A stretch of 64,000 bases of DNA from Streptomyces roseolus (GCF_014649855.1 NZ_BMTV01000022.1:1-64000); one strand, 5' to 3'. Counted from the first letter of the stretch, positions 24,944 to 34,285 are shown. Program-made: numbers and translations. Notes: a model not told the origin generated them from the letters alone.

Positions 24944-26241
24944 CCCGCCCCGCCGGTCACGGCGGCGAAGTGGGCCGTGAACCACTCCGCCGCCAGCGCC
25001 GCCACCTCCTCCAGGGCCCCCGGCTCCTCGAAGAGGTGGCCGGCGCCCGGCACGACCTCCAGCCTGCTCTCGCAGCGCAACAGCGCCTCGGCCCCTCGGT
25101 TCAGGTCGAGGACGAGCTCGTCGGCGCCGCCGACGATCAGCAGCGTGGGGGCCCGTACCCCGGCGAGCCGCTCCCCCGCCAGGTCGGGCCGGCCGCCCCG
25201 GGACACCACGGCGGCCACGTCGTCGCCCGCTTCCGCCGCCGCCCACAGCGCGGCGGCGGCCCCGGTGCTCGCCCCGAAGTAGCCGCGCGGCAGGCCCTCG
25301 GTGCCGGAGCGCCCGGCCGTCCAGGCGGCGGCGCCGCCCAGCCGCCCGGCCAGCAACGGGGTGTCGAAGACCCGTGCGCGGTCGGCCGCCTCGGTCTCCG
25401 TGAGCAGGTCGAAGAGGAGGGTGGCGAGCCCCGCCCGGTTCAGGGCGGCGGCCACCGCGCGGTTCCGCGGGCTGTGCCGGCCGCTGCCGCTGCCGTGGGC
25501 GAAGAGCACCAGGCCCGCCGCCCCGTCGGGCACCGCGAGCTCGCCCGGCAGCTCGGTGCCGCCGGCCGCGACCCGTACCGCCGTGTGCCGGACGGCCGGC
25601 CCGCGCGCCGCCCGGCTCCGGTCGAGGCGGGCCACCACCTCGGCGTCCGGCGTCTGGTCGAACTCCCGGTAGAACTGTCCGACCGCGTAGAAGCCCTCCG
25701 GGGTGTGCACGGCGACCGTCTCGTCGGCCTCCCCGCCGAGCCGCGTCGTCCAGCCGTACGGCGCCACGGGGACGGCCAGCACGATCCGGGCGGCTCCGGC
25801 GGCCCGCACCGCCCGGCAGGCGGCGAGCGCGGTCGCGCCGGTGGCGAGTCCGTCGTCGACGACCACCGCCGTACGCCCCTCCAGCGGCACCGGCCGGCGG
25901 CTGCCCCGGTAGGCGCGGGACCGCTCGGCCATGACCAGCCGCTCGCGCTCCTCGGCCGCCTCCAGCTCCCGCCGGGCCACGCCCGCGTCCCGCACCACCT
26001 GCTCGTTCACGACCCGGACGCCGCCCTCGCCGACGGCGCCCATGGCCAGCTCCGGTCTGCTCGGCACGCCCAGTTTCCGCACGAGGCAGATGTCCAGCGG
26101 CGCGTCGAGCGCCTCCGCCACCTCCGCCGCCACCGGGACTCCGCCGCGCGGCAGCCCGAGGACGACGACGTCGGCCCCCTGGAGATGGCCGAGCCGGGCG
26201 GCGAGCTGCCGTCCCGCGTCGGCCCGGTCGGCGAAATACAT
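24937..26241 (-). CDS. Phosphoribosyltransferase-alpha/beta hydrolase fusion
   Basis: A 434-residue two-domain protein. Residues about 1-215 are a type I phosphoribosyltransferase fold with the PRPP loop VVVDDGLATGATALAA; residues about 225-430 are a dienelactone-hydrolase-like alpha/beta hydrolase with FAHGSGSGRHSPRN, the nucleophile elbow GYFGASTGAAAALWAA (Ser), VGGADELV (Asp) and PGAGHLFEE (His). Such fusions occur in actinobacteria near stress proteins; the joint substrate is unknown. The next gene upstream, on the same strand, is a tandem UspA, which suggests a general-stress module. The ATG start at 26241 has a GGAAGG site. Confidence 0.88.
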   Translation of the reverse strand: MYFADRADAGRQLAARLGHLQGADVVVLGLPRGGVPVAAEVAEALDAPLDICLVRKLGVPSRPELAMGAVGEGGVRVVNEQVVRDAGVARRELEAAEERERLVMAERSRAYRGSRRPVPLEGRTAVVVDDGLATGATALAACRAVRAAGAARIVLAVPVAPYGWTTRLGGEADETVAVHTPEGFYAVGQFYREFDQTPDAEVVARLDRSRAARGPAVRHTAVRVAAGGTELPGELAVPDGAAGLVLFAHGSGSGRHSPRNRAVAAALNRAGLATLLFDLLTETEAADRARVFDTPLLAGRLGGAAAWTAGRSGTEGLPRGYFGASTGAAAALWAAAEAGDDVAAVVSRGGRPDLAGERLAGVRAPTLLIVGGADELVLDLNRGAEALLRCESRLEVVPGAGHLFEEPGALEEVAALAAEWFTAHFAAVTGGAGQ

Positions 26242-26346
26242 GGCACGCCGCCTTCCCGATCGGCGACCCCCTCGGGCGCGGACCGTCGGACCCCGGCCCG
26301 TACCTCCAGGGTCCCACCGGCGGGGTGGTCGCCGCCCCCGCCGCCC

Positions 26347-27261
26347 TCAGCCCACCCCGTGCCGCACGACCACCACCGGGCAGTCGGCGTGGTGCAGCAG
26401 CGCCTGGCTGACCGAGCCGAGGAGCAGCCCGGCGAAACCGCCGCGCCCCCGGGCCCCCATGACGAGCAGCTGCGCGTTCCCGCTCTCCTCCAGCAGGACC
26501 TCGCGCGGCCGGCCGCGTACCAGCCGGGCCTCCGCCTCGGTCCCAGGGTGCCGGTCCGCGACCCGGGCCAGCGCCGCCTCCAGGACGCGGGCGGCCTCCG
26601 CGTGCACCTCCTCCGCGCCGGCGAAGAGCGGCGTCAGGTCGCCGGGCCCCGAGCTCGGCGCCCAGGCGTGGACCGCGACGAGGCCGGTGCCGCGCGCCCC
26701 CGCCTCCGTGAAGGCGAGGTCGACGGCCGCGTCCGAGTCCGGCGAGCCGTCGACGGCGAGGAGGACCGGCCCCTCCGGCTCGTCCCGGCCCCGCACGACG
26801 AGGACCGGGCAGGCCGCGTGGGCGGCGAGGTGGACGGCGACCGAGCCGACGACGAGACCGGTGAAGGAGCCGGTGCCGCGGCTGCCGACGACGACCAGCT
26901 CCGCACCCCGCGACCGGGTCGCGAGGACGACGAGCGGTTCGCCGGTGATGAGCTCGCCGGAGACCTCGGTGTCCGGGGCGACCGCCCTGGCCCGGGCCAC
27001 GGCCGTGTCCAGGACGATCTCCGCCTGCCGCCGCAGCCCGCTCTCGGTGGGGCCGTACAGCGAAGGCTCCAGGCCGACCCGGAACATCGGCCAGAGGAAG
27101 GCGTGCGCGACGACCAGGCGCGCACCGCGCGTCCCGGCCTCCCGCGCCGCCGTCTCCACCGCCCCGAGCGCCGACGGCGAGCCGTCCGTCCCGACGAGGA
27201 CGAACCGTCCGCCGGCCGTCGTGGTCTCCGGTGCCGTGGCCGGCTCCTCGCTGTGCCCCAT
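26347..27261 (-). CDS. Tandem universal stress protein
   Basis: A 304-residue protein made of two UspA domains (about 18-155 and 163-300). Each has the ATP-binding pattern GxxGxG(9x)GS: VVGSRGTGSFTGLVVGS in the first and VMGARGRGGFAGLLLGS in the second, and the start VLVGTDGSPSA / VLLAVDGSPDSD. Usp proteins are cytoplasmic ATP-binding stress factors; in actinobacteria tandem forms belong to hypoxia or stationary-phase regulons. It lies 105 bp upstream of the transferase-hydrolase gene on the same strand and may be co-transcribed. Confidence 0.93.
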   Translation of the reverse strand: MGHSEEPATAPETTTAGGRFVLVGTDGSPSALGAVETAAREAGTRGARLVVAHAFLWPMFRVGLEPSLYGPTESGLRRQAEIVLDTAVARARAVAPDTEVSGELITGEPLVVLATRSRGAELVVVGSRGTGSFTGLVVGSVAVHLAAHAACPVLVVRGRDEPEGPVLLAVDGSPDSDAAVDLAFTEAGARGTGLVAVHAWAPSSGPGDLTPLFAGAEEVHAEAARVLEAALARVADRHPGTEAEARLVRGRPREVLLEESGNAQLLVMGARGRGGFAGLLLGSVSQALLHHADCPVVVVRHGVG

Positions 27262-27411
27262 CGCTCTTCCGTCCCTCCGGTCGTGCACCGCCGGTCGCGG
27301 ATGCCCTCGTGACCGAGTACACCCGTCGGCTGCCCGCACGACCGGGCGCCACGCGGGCCGGACGTCCCGACCGGAGCCTCCGAAGGCCCCGAGGGGGCCG
27401 TCCGGGCGGGC

Positions 27412-28176
27412 TCAGGCGGCCAGGAAGGCCTCGATCGCCCGGGCGAGGTCCTTCGGGGTCTCCTCGGGCGGGTGGTGCCCGGCGTCCGCGAGGACTTCGA
27501 GGCGGGCGTTGGGGTACCAGCGCAGCCAGGTGGACTCCATCGCCTCGGCGCCGAGCGCCGGGTCGTGGGCGCCGACGACCAGCAGCACGGGCGTGGGGTT
27601 GTCGCGGACCCGCTCGTGGAAGTCGGTGCCGGACCAGGAGTCGAGGTAGGAACGGAAGGCTGCGGCCGAGGAGCGGCTGACCGAGCGGTCCACGAGGGCG
27701 TCCAGCCACGGGGCGCCGTGCCGGCCGCCGGTGGTGTGGTCGATGATCGCGCGGCGCAGCGCCGGGTCGTCGGCGGCGCCCGCGAAGAGCTGCCGGCTCT
27801 CCTCGTCGAGCGGGAAGCCGGCGGCGGAGACGGGCGAGATCCCGACGATCGACCGGACCCGGTCCGGCGCGTCGAGCAGCATCAGCTGGGCGGCCTTGCC
27901 GCCCATGGAGTGGCCGATGACGGAGAAGGAGTCCCAGCCGAGGTCGTCGGCGACGGCCAGGGCGTCGGCGGCGACCTCCTCCATGGTGTAGGCGCCGTCG
28001 GCGTCCCTGGCCTCGCCGTAGCCGCGGCAGTCCAGGAAGGCGTAGCTGCCGGCCGAGGCGTCGAGGTGCTCCCGGAGCGGGTCGAAGCTGCTGCGGTCCC
28101 CGAACCAGTTGTGGAGGACGAGGGCCCGCCCCGGGCCGTCGCCGTGGACGTCGTACGGAAGTACCCGGCCGGTCAT
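27412..28176 (-). CDS. Alpha/beta hydrolase
   Basis: A 254-residue cytoplasmic hydrolase. HNWFGDRSSF forms the oxyanion region, FSVIGHSMGGKAA is the nucleophile elbow (Ser), GAHDPALG carries the acid and DAGHHPPEE the catalytic His. The class includes esterases, C-C hydrolases and haloperoxidase-like enzymes; no substrate can be named. An AGGGGG site precedes the ATG. It stands alone. Confidence 0.88.
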   Translation of the reverse strand: MTGRVLPYDVHGDGPGRALVLHNWFGDRSSFDPLREHLDASAGSYAFLDCRGYGEARDADGAYTMEEVAADALAVADDLGWDSFSVIGHSMGGKAAQLMLLDAPDRVRSIVGISPVSAAGFPLDEESRQLFAGAADDPALRRAIIDHTTGGRHGAPWLDALVDRSVSRSSAAAFRSYLDSWSGTDFHERVRDNPTPVLLVVGAHDPALGAEAMESTWLRWYPNARLEVLADAGHHPPEETPKDLARAIEAFLAA

Positions 28177-28418
28177 GGTGTGCCCCCTGCGTGCGAGGTG
28201 GTGATGAGGGTGGTGGTCGCGTCCGTCCGGCGCCGTCGGCGCCGGTGGACGACGACCGAGTGTGACGGTCTACACGCGTCGGGTCAACAGACCCGGGAGC
28301 GGCGCGGGCGTGTCCCGGGCGCCACGCGCGCGTGCCGCGTGCCCACCGGGAGGCCCGCCCCCGCCCGGGGCCCCGCGCCGGGATGCGGCGGCTTTCGCGG
28401 CATGCGCATGCTGGCTGT

Positions 28419-30902
28419 GTGACTCCGCACGGCCCGGTCCCGTCCCCCGGCGCCCCGCCGCAAGCCCTGACGCAGGCGCTGGCGGAGGCGGCGACGGACG
28501 CCGTGGAAGCGGTCGACGGTTACGCCGGCGGGGTGTACCTGCGCTCCGGCACGGAGGGACTGCTGCGACTGGCGGTGCTGGCGGGGCTGCCGGGCGAGCT
28601 GTTCCGACCGTGGTCACGGATGCACACCAACCGCCCGTTCCCGGTCGCGGAGGTCCACCGCTCGGGACAGCCGGTGCAGCTGTCGGACGTCGAGGAGTCG
28701 ATGCGGCGCTTCCCGCAGCTGGTGGCGAGCCTGCCCTTTCCCTTCGCGTCCCTGTACGCCCCCGTGGTCGCCGGCCGGGAGCGGTTCGGGGTCCTCGTGG
28801 TGCTGCGGCCACCGGCGCCGGGGCTGCCGGTCGGGGCGCGGGACCGGGCGCGGATGACCCGGGCGGGGCTGCGGCTGGGCGAGGTCCTCGCGGGACTCTC
28901 GGCGGGCGGCACGGGCGTGTGGTGGCCGGGCGACCCGGTCTGCGTGCAGCTGCCGTCGGGCGCGGTGCCACCGGTGCGGTTCGGTTCCTTCGACTGGGAC
29001 CTGGCGTCAGGGACGGTGACGATGGACGACGGTCTGCGGTCGATCCTCGGCGTCCGGGAAGCCTCCCCGCTGCCGATCGAGGCGCTGACCTCGCGACTCG
29101 ACCCGGAGGACGGCTACGCGCTGTGGGCGGCGGCCCGCCTGACGGGCGCGGCGGACGGCGGCGCGGTGCGCCGGCTGCGGCTGAGGGGGCCGGACGGCGG
29201 GCTGCACCTCCTGGAGGTGTCGGCGCGCTCCCGGTTCGTGGGGGCGGACGGGCACGGGCATCTGGCGGGCGCGCTCGTGGACCTGGGCACGGGCCTGATC
29301 GGCTCGGACGCCACGGACCGGCTGCCCCGGGCGATCCTGGCCATCGACCGGCTGGGCCGCGTGACGTACGTGAACGAGCGCACCGAACAGCTCCTGGGCC
29401 GGCCGCGCGGGGCGCTGGCCGGGCGGCCGCTGTGGGAGGCGCTGCCGTGGTTCGGGCTGCCGTTCCACGAGGAGCAGCTGAGGGCGGCGCTGCTGTCGAC
29501 CGAGCCGGTGCGGTTCGTGGCCCGCCCGGAGGAGGGGCGGTGGCTGTCGGTGTCGCTGCACCCGGGCCGGGACGGGGTGACGATGGTCCTCGTCCCGGAG
29601 GACGAACCGGCGCCCGGGTCCGGCGTGCCGCCGCCGCCTCCCACCCCGTCCGCGCGCGCCGGGGACGGGCTCGGCACGGAGGCCGCGCGGGCGGCGTCGC
29701 TCTACCGGCCGGTGGCGCTGGCGATCGCGCTGACGGAGGCGATGACGGCGCGGCAGGTGTCGGCGGTGGTGACGGAGGAGCTGCTGCCGGCCTTCGGCGG
29801 CCGGCAGCTGGCGATCTACCTGCTGAGCGAGCGGCGGATGTACCTGGCGTGGGAGACGGGTTTCCCGCCGGGCTTCCTCGACCCCTTCGACGGGGTGGCG
29901 CTCGACGCCCGCCTGCCGGGCGTGGACGTGCTGACGTCCGGCCGGGCGATGTTCTTCGAGTCGATGCAGGTGCTGCGCCGGGCCTATCCGGAGCTGCCGC
30001 TGGACGCGGAGACGGGCGCGCGGGCGTTCCTGCCGCTGATCGCCTCGGGGCGGCCGGTGGGCTCGTGCATCCTCGGCTTCGACCGGCCGCGCGACTTCGG
30101 CCCGGAGGAGCGGGCGGTGCTCACGGCGCTGGCCGGGCTGATCGCGCAGGCGCTGGAGCGGGCGCAGCGGTACGACAGCGAAGCGGCCGTGGCGCGGGGG
30201 CTGCAGGACGCGCTGCTGCCGCACCGGCTGCCGGTGCGGGAGGGCCTGGAGACGGTGGGCCGCTATCTGCCGGGGACGCAGGGCATGGACGTGGGCGGGG
30301 ACTGGTACGACGTGGTGGAGACGGCCGGCGGCGAACTGGCGCTGGTCATCGGCGACGTGCAGGGGCACGGGGTCGCGGCGGCGGCGACGATGGGTCAGCT
30401 GCGGAGCGCGGTGCGGGCCTTCGCGCTGAGCGGCCTGCCCCCGCAGGAGGTCGTGCGCGCCACCAACCGGCTGCTGATCGACCTGGACCCCGGCCAGTTC
30501 GCCAGCGCCTGCTACGTCCTGCTGGACGCCGGGACCGGGGACGTGCAGGCGGTACGGGCGGGGCACCCGCAGCCGCTGCTGCGGCGGCCGGACGGCGCGG
30601 CGGAGCTGCTGGACATCGCGGGCGGGGTGGTGCTGGGGGTGGACGGCCGCGCGTCCTACCCGGTGACCCGGATGCGGCTGGAGGAGGGCGCGGTCCTGGC
30701 GCTCTTCACGGACGGCCTGGTGGAGCGCCCGGGGGCGGACATCGACGAGGGGGTGGAGCGGCTGCGCCGGACCCTGGCGTCGACGGGCTCGCTGCCGCTG
30801 CCGGAGGCGGCGGACCGGCTGATGCACGAGGCGGCGCGGTCCTCGGACCGCCCCGACGACATCGCCCTGCTCCTGGCGTCCCGCTGGCGGCGGCGCGCGT
30901 AG
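28419..30902 (+). CDS. SpoIIE-type PP2C phosphatase with GAF and PAS domains
   Basis: A phosphatase of about 827 residues. Order: GAF (about 15-165), PAS-like (about 185-290), PAS (about 305-395: RAILAIDRLGRVTYVNERTEQLLGR), GAF (about 425-590), PP2C/SpoIIE (about 605-825) with GGDWYDV, VIGDVQGHG, FTDGLVERPGADID and DDIALLL metal-binding motifs. These enzymes dephosphorylate anti-anti-sigma factors and so release alternative sigma factors; the sensor domains decide when. No RsbW-like kinase or STAS protein is adjacent. I prefer the GTG at 28419, where no ribosome site exists but CATGCT sits at -12 to -7; an in-frame GTG at 28332 is possible. Confidence 0.88.
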   Translation: MTPHGPVPSPGAPPQALTQALAEAATDAVEAVDGYAGGVYLRSGTEGLLRLAVLAGLPGELFRPWSRMHTNRPFPVAEVHRSGQPVQLSDVEESMRRFPQLVASLPFPFASLYAPVVAGRERFGVLVVLRPPAPGLPVGARDRARMTRAGLRLGEVLAGLSAGGTGVWWPGDPVCVQLPSGAVPPVRFGSFDWDLASGTVTMDDGLRSILGVREASPLPIEALTSRLDPEDGYALWAAARLTGAADGGAVRRLRLRGPDGGLHLLEVSARSRFVGADGHGHLAGALVDLGTGLIGSDATDRLPRAILAIDRLGRVTYVNERTEQLLGRPRGALAGRPLWEALPWFGLPFHEEQLRAALLSTEPVRFVARPEEGRWLSVSLHPGRDGVTMVLVPEDEPAPGSGVPPPPPTPSARAGDGLGTEAARAASLYRPVALAIALTEAMTARQVSAVVTEELLPAFGGRQLAIYLLSERRMYLAWETGFPPGFLDPFDGVALDARLPGVDVLTSGRAMFFESMQVLRRAYPELPLDAETGARAFLPLIASGRPVGSCILGFDRPRDFGPEERAVLTALAGLIAQALERAQRYDSEAAVARGLQDALLPHRLPVREGLETVGRYLPGTQGMDVGGDWYDVVETAGGELALVIGDVQGHGVAAAATMGQLRSAVRAFALSGLPPQEVVRATNRLLIDLDPGQFASACYVLLDAGTGDVQAVRAGHPQPLLRRPDGAAELLDIAGGVVLGVDGRASYPVTRMRLEEGAVLALFTDGLVERPGADIDEGVERLRRTLASTGSLPLPEAADRLMHEAARSSDRPDDIALLLASRWRRRA

Positions 30903-31047
30903 GCCGTGTGCGGAGGGGGCTCACCCGGACGGGCCGGCGGCGCTGGTCGGCGGGGAGGGGTGCGGCGAGGCTGGGGAGGGTCCGGGCCGTCCGGGCCGGA
31001 CGAGAAGGGGGTGGCCGCACGCCGGCCGCCCGAGGCGAGGAGGTCCC

Positions 31048-31296
31048 GTGCAGCAGGACAAGCAGCCCGACTACCGGCCCGTGGTCTTCCGCGACCGCTC
31101 GGCGGGGTACGCGTTCCTGACCCGGTCGACGGCGACGAGCGAGCGGACCATCGAGTGGGACGACGGCAACACCTATCCGGTGATCGACGTCGAGATCTCC
31201 TCGGAGAGCCACCCGTTCTTCACCGGGAAGGCACGGACGGTCGACACGGAGGGCCGGATCGCCAAGTTCGAACGCCGGTACGGCGAGGGCGGCTGA
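31048..31296 (+). CDS. rpmE2: 50S ribosomal protein L31 type B
   Basis: An 82-residue zinc-free L31 paralogue. The family sequence YRPVVFRDRSAGYAFLTRSTATSERTIEW and DVEISSESHPFFTGKAR is clear; the CxxC zinc ribbon of type A L31 is absent. Type B L31 replaces the zinc form in the ribosome when zinc is short and is normally under Zur control. Here it is alone rather than in an rpmG/rpmB set, and I see no convincing Zur dyad in the 145 bp upstream. The GTG start has a GAGGAGG site. The N-terminus is slightly divergent (VQQDKQPD). Confidence 0.93.
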   Translation: MQQDKQPDYRPVVFRDRSAGYAFLTRSTATSERTIEWDDGNTYPVIDVEISSESHPFFTGKARTVDTEGRIAKFERRYGEGG

Positions 31297-31310
31297 GGCT
31301 CCGGGAAGGC

Positions 31311-31356
31311 CGGGGCGGGCGGGTGGCGTCGTGGCGACGCCGCCCTGCCCGCCCCG
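31311..31356. terminator. Bidirectional terminator between rpmE2 and cyclophilin
   Basis: A stem of about 21 bp (31311-31331 with 31335-31356) with a 3-nt loop and only minor mismatches, lying between two converging genes. Confidence 0.75.
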
Positions 31357-31383
31357 TTCCGTGAGGTGCCGCGCGGGGGCGGA

Positions 31384-31881
31384 TCAGCCCTCGACGACGC
31401 CGGACTTGGCGATCTTGATGGCGGCCTTGGTGGCGCCGGAGGGGGAGCCCAGGGCCTCGATCTGCTTGACGAGGTCCTGGCCCTCGACGACCTCGCCGAA
31501 GACGACGTGCTTGCCGTCGAGCCAGTCGGTGACGATCGTGGTGATGAAGAACTGCGAACCGTTGGTGTTGCGGCCCGCGTTCGCCATCGAGAGCAGGAAC
31601 GGGCGGTCGTGCTTCAGCTTGAAGTTCTCGTCCTCGAACTTCGCGCCGTAGATGCTCTTGCCGCCGGTGCCGTTGTGGTTGGTGAAGTCACCGCCCTGGA
31701 GCATGAAGGCGGGGATGACGCGGTGGAAGCCGGAGCCCTCGTAGCCGAAGCCGTGCTGGCCGGTGGCGAGCTCGCGGAAGTTCTGCGCGGTCTTCGGGAC
31801 GACCTCGTCGAACAGGTTGAAGACGATCCGGCCGGCCGGCTTGTCGTCGATGGTGATGTCGAAGAAAACGTTGTTGCTCAT
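31384..31881 (-). CDS. Peptidyl-prolyl cis-trans isomerase (cyclophilin)
   Basis: A 165-residue cytoplasmic cyclophilin that speeds prolyl isomerisation in folding. The active-site stretch GFHRVIPAFMLQGGDFT (with Arg), LSMANAGRNTNGSQFFIT and WLDGKHVVFGEV are all conserved, including the Trp linked to cyclosporin sensitivity. Length matches the classical Streptomyces cyclophilin. The GATGTCCCC before ATG 31881 reads as an AGGATG site on the coding strand. Monocistronic. Confidence 0.96.
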   Translation of the reverse strand: MSNNVFFDITIDDKPAGRIVFNLFDEVVPKTAQNFRELATGQHGFGYEGSGFHRVIPAFMLQGGDFTNHNGTGGKSIYGAKFEDENFKLKHDRPFLLSMANAGRNTNGSQFFITTIVTDWLDGKHVVFGEVVEGQDLVKQIEALGSPSGATKAAIKIAKSGVVEG

Positions 31882-31999
31882 GGGGACATCCTGTCATTAC
31901 CCGCGCGCCGCGCGCGCCCGGGCCGCCCTCCGGCGGGTCACGACGCACCGGTGCCCCGCGCCGGCAGGGACGCGGGGCACCGGAGACGGTGGGCGAGGC

Positions 32000-32212
32000 T
32001 CAGCCGAGTCCCTTCCCGGCGCCGTCGGCGACGACGCCCTCCACGGTCGTGACGGTCTCGTGGAGCACGGCCCCGGCGCCGTCCTCCTGGAGGAGCCCGG
32101 TGGCGCCGCCGAGTGGGCTCTCCGCGGCGCTGGCCTGCGGCGGCGGGGTGACGAGGGCGGTGACGACGCCTGCGGCGAGGGAGGCGATGGCGAGCATGCT
32201 GCGCTTCTTCAT
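32000..32212 (-). CDS. Small secreted protein of unknown function
   Basis: A 70-residue protein with a clear signal peptide (MKKRSMLAIASLAAGVVTALV...ASA, cleavage near residue 29). The mature part is about 41 residues, rich in Gly, Ala, Val and Thr, with no Cys and no chaplin-like pattern. Function unknown. The ribosome site is weak. It lies between the cyclophilin gene and the two-component operon on the same strand. Confidence 0.6.
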   Translation of the reverse strand: MKKRSMLAIASLAAGVVTALVTPPPQASAAESPLGGATGLLQEDGAGAVLHETVTTVEGVVADGAGKGLG

Positions 32213-32302
32213 GCCCTGGTCAACTGTCGGGAGGGAAAAGAGTTACGGCCGCCCGGCCGTCGATGGGTCGTCCGCGCCCGGCGAGCGGGGGAAACGGGCC
32301 GG

Positions 32303-33040
32303 TCATCCGTCAACTCGCCCCGGGGACGCGAAGGCTCCGGTGGCGACGAGACCGGCCTCGTAGGCGAGGATCACGAGGTGGACGCGGTCGCGGGCGTCGA
32401 GCTTGGCGAGGAGCCGGGTGACGTAGGTCTTCACGGTGGCGAGGGTGATGTGGAGCTCCTCGGCGATCTCCGCGTTGGACAGCCCGCGGCCGACGAGGGT
32501 GAGAACCTCCCGCTCGCGTCCCGTGGTGCGTCCGGCGACGTGGCGGGCGGCGGGGGTCGGTCCGTCCGGTGCGACGGATCCCGTGTCGCGGGTGCGGCGG
32601 GTGAACTCCTTGATGAGCCGTCCGGTGACCGCGGGGGCGATGAGGGCGTCGCCGGAGGCGACCACGCGGACGGCGGCGAGGATGTCGTCCATCGCCATGT
32701 CCTTGACGAGGAATCCGGACGCGCCGGCGTGCAGCGCGCCGTAGACGTGGTCGTCCTCGTCGAAGGTCGTCAGGACGACGACGCGGGCGCCGGAGCGGCC
32801 CGCGGTGATCCGCCGGGTCGCCTCGACGCCGTCCGTGCCGGGCATGCGCAGGTCCATGACGACGACGTCGGCGCCGGTCTCCTCGACGAGCCGGACGGCC
32901 TCGGCGCCGTCGGACGCCTCCCCGGCGACGAGCAGGTCCGCGGTCTCCGCCATGACCATCCGCAGGGCGGTGCGCACCAGCGGCTGGTCGTCGGCGAGGA
33001 CGACCCGGACAGGGCGCGGGGCAGGGGTGGTGTCGCTCAT
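32303..33040 (-). CDS. NarL/LuxR-type response regulator
   Basis: A 245-residue two-component regulator. The receiver domain (about 10-125) has the acidic pocket ADD, phospho-acceptor Asp63 in VVVMDLRMPG and the switch Thr/Lys in VVLTTFDEDD and FLVKD. The C-terminal HTH (about 165-230) reads TGREREVLTLVGRGLSNAEIAEELHITLATVKTYVTRLLAKL. It overlaps the sensor kinase stop by 4 bp (ATGA), so the two are co-translated. The likely target is the divergent ABC exporter, with dyads between them. Confidence 0.95.
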   Translation of the reverse strand: MSDTTPAPRPVRVVLADDQPLVRTALRMVMAETADLLVAGEASDGAEAVRLVEETGADVVVMDLRMPGTDGVEATRRITAGRSGARVVVLTTFDEDDHVYGALHAGASGFLVKDMAMDDILAAVRVVASGDALIAPAVTGRLIKEFTRRTRDTGSVAPDGPTPAARHVAGRTTGREREVLTLVGRGLSNAEIAEELHITLATVKTYVTRLLAKLDARDRVHLVILAYEAGLVATGAFASPGRVDG

Positions 33041-34266
33041 GCGGGGGTGTCTCCTGGGGGGACGGGCAGGCGGGCGGTGACGCGGAAGCCCCCGTCGGGG
33101 CGGGGCCCCGCGGTGAACGCGCCGTGGAGCAGTCCGACGCGCTCGCGCATGCCGACGAGGCCGTAGCCGGAGCCGGTGGCGGCCGGCGCGCGCCGGGGGC
33201 CGGGGGCGGCGCCGGGGTTCTCGACGGTGAGGGCGAGCACGCCGGGGTCGCGGTGGTCGACGGTGACGGTGCAGCGGTCGGCGCCGGAGTGGCGGACCAC
33301 GTTGGTGACGGACTCCTGGAGGACCCGGAAGGCGGAGAGGTCGACGTCGGGCGGCAGGTGCCGCGGGGCGCCGACCCGGCGGACGGTGACGCGCACTCCG
33401 GCGGCGCCGGTGGTCTCGGCCAGCCGGTCGAGGGCGGCGAGCCCGGGCGGCTCGGCGGGCGCGGTGCCGCCGGCCGTGCCGGAGCCCTCGGCGTCGCGCA
33501 GGGCGCCGAGCATGCGCCGGAGGCCGGCGAGGGTCTCCCGGCTGGCGGCCTCGATCTCGTCGAGGGCGTCGCGGGCCAGTTCGGGGCGCTTGTCGATGAC
33601 GAGGCGGGCGGCTCCGGCCTGGAGGGCGACGATGCCGATGCTGTGGGCGACGGTGTCGTGCATCTCCCGGGCGATCCGCAGCCGTTCGGCGGTGACGGCC
33701 TGTTCGGCGGCGCGGGTGCGGGTCTCCTCGGCGTGGAGGCGGTTCTGGCGGGCGGCGCGGCCGAGGAGCCAGACGGCGCCGGCGGTGGAGAACACGGCGA
33801 GGGCCGTGGTGGTGCCGGCGGTCCAGCCGGCGAGGAACCGGACGGCGAGGTGGCCGAGGACGACGCCGGCCGCGAGGAGGACGGCGCGCTCCGCCTCCTT
33901 CGTCGGCCGGCGGGCCGCGATGGTGTACAGGGCGACGTCGACGGCGAGGTACTGGGCGAGCGGTATGGCGGTGACGCCCAGCGGCGTCGAGCAGAGCACC
34001 GCGGCGGCGAGGAGGTGGCCGAGGGCGGCGGTGGGGCGGCGGTCGAGGAGTGCGCTGCCGCGCAGGGCCAGGGCGGTGGCGAGACCGAGCGCGGTGAGCC
34101 CGTCCCAGCGGAGGAAGAGGACGCCGGCGAGGACGTCGGCCTCCTCCTGGCCGGGCAGGCGCAGGCGCAGCAGGACGGTGAAGAGGAGCCCGGCGAGCCA
34201 GGCGAGGGCGGCCCACCCTCCGGGCGTGACCCGCGTGCGGAGCGGGGCCGGCGAGGTCGCTGACAT
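33037..34266 (-). CDS. Sensor histidine kinase (HisKA_3/NarX-like)
   Basis: A 409-residue membrane kinase. It has about five or six N-terminal hydrophobic segments (about 18-165) with no extracellular sensor domain, a short coiled coil, the phospho-acceptor box RLRIAREMHDTVAHSIGIVALQAG (His about residue 206), and a HATPase_c domain ending GSGYGLVGMRERV. Such intramembrane-sensing kinases often detect membrane stress or lipids and control an ABC exporter. The ATG at 34266 lacks a ribosome site, but TACGAT occupies -12 to -7 and TGACCG lies 17 bp further up, implying a leaderless transcript. Confidence 0.93.
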   Translation of the reverse strand: MSATSPAPLRTRVTPGGWAALAWLAGLLFTVLLRLRLPGQEEADVLAGVLFLRWDGLTALGLATALALRGSALLDRRPTAALGHLLAAAVLCSTPLGVTAIPLAQYLAVDVALYTIAARRPTKEAERAVLLAAGVVLGHLAVRFLAGWTAGTTTALAVFSTAGAVWLLGRAARQNRLHAEETRTRAAEQAVTAERLRIAREMHDTVAHSIGIVALQAGAARLVIDKRPELARDALDEIEAASRETLAGLRRMLGALRDAEGSGTAGGTAPAEPPGLAALDRLAETTGAAGVRVTVRRVGAPRHLPPDVDLSAFRVLQESVTNVVRHSGADRCTVTVDHRDPGVLALTVENPGAAPGPRRAPAATGSGYGLVGMRERVGLLHGAFTAGPRPDGGFRVTARLPVPPGDTPA

Positions 34267-34285
34267 CCGGTGATCGTAAGTCGCG

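Noticed and set aside
24398..27709. A long minus-strand open frame of over 1,100 codons across the LysM, transferase and Usp genes
   Set aside because: It is Arg/Gly/Ala-rich, has no domain, and runs through well-supported genes in other frames; long antisense frames are expected at this GC content.
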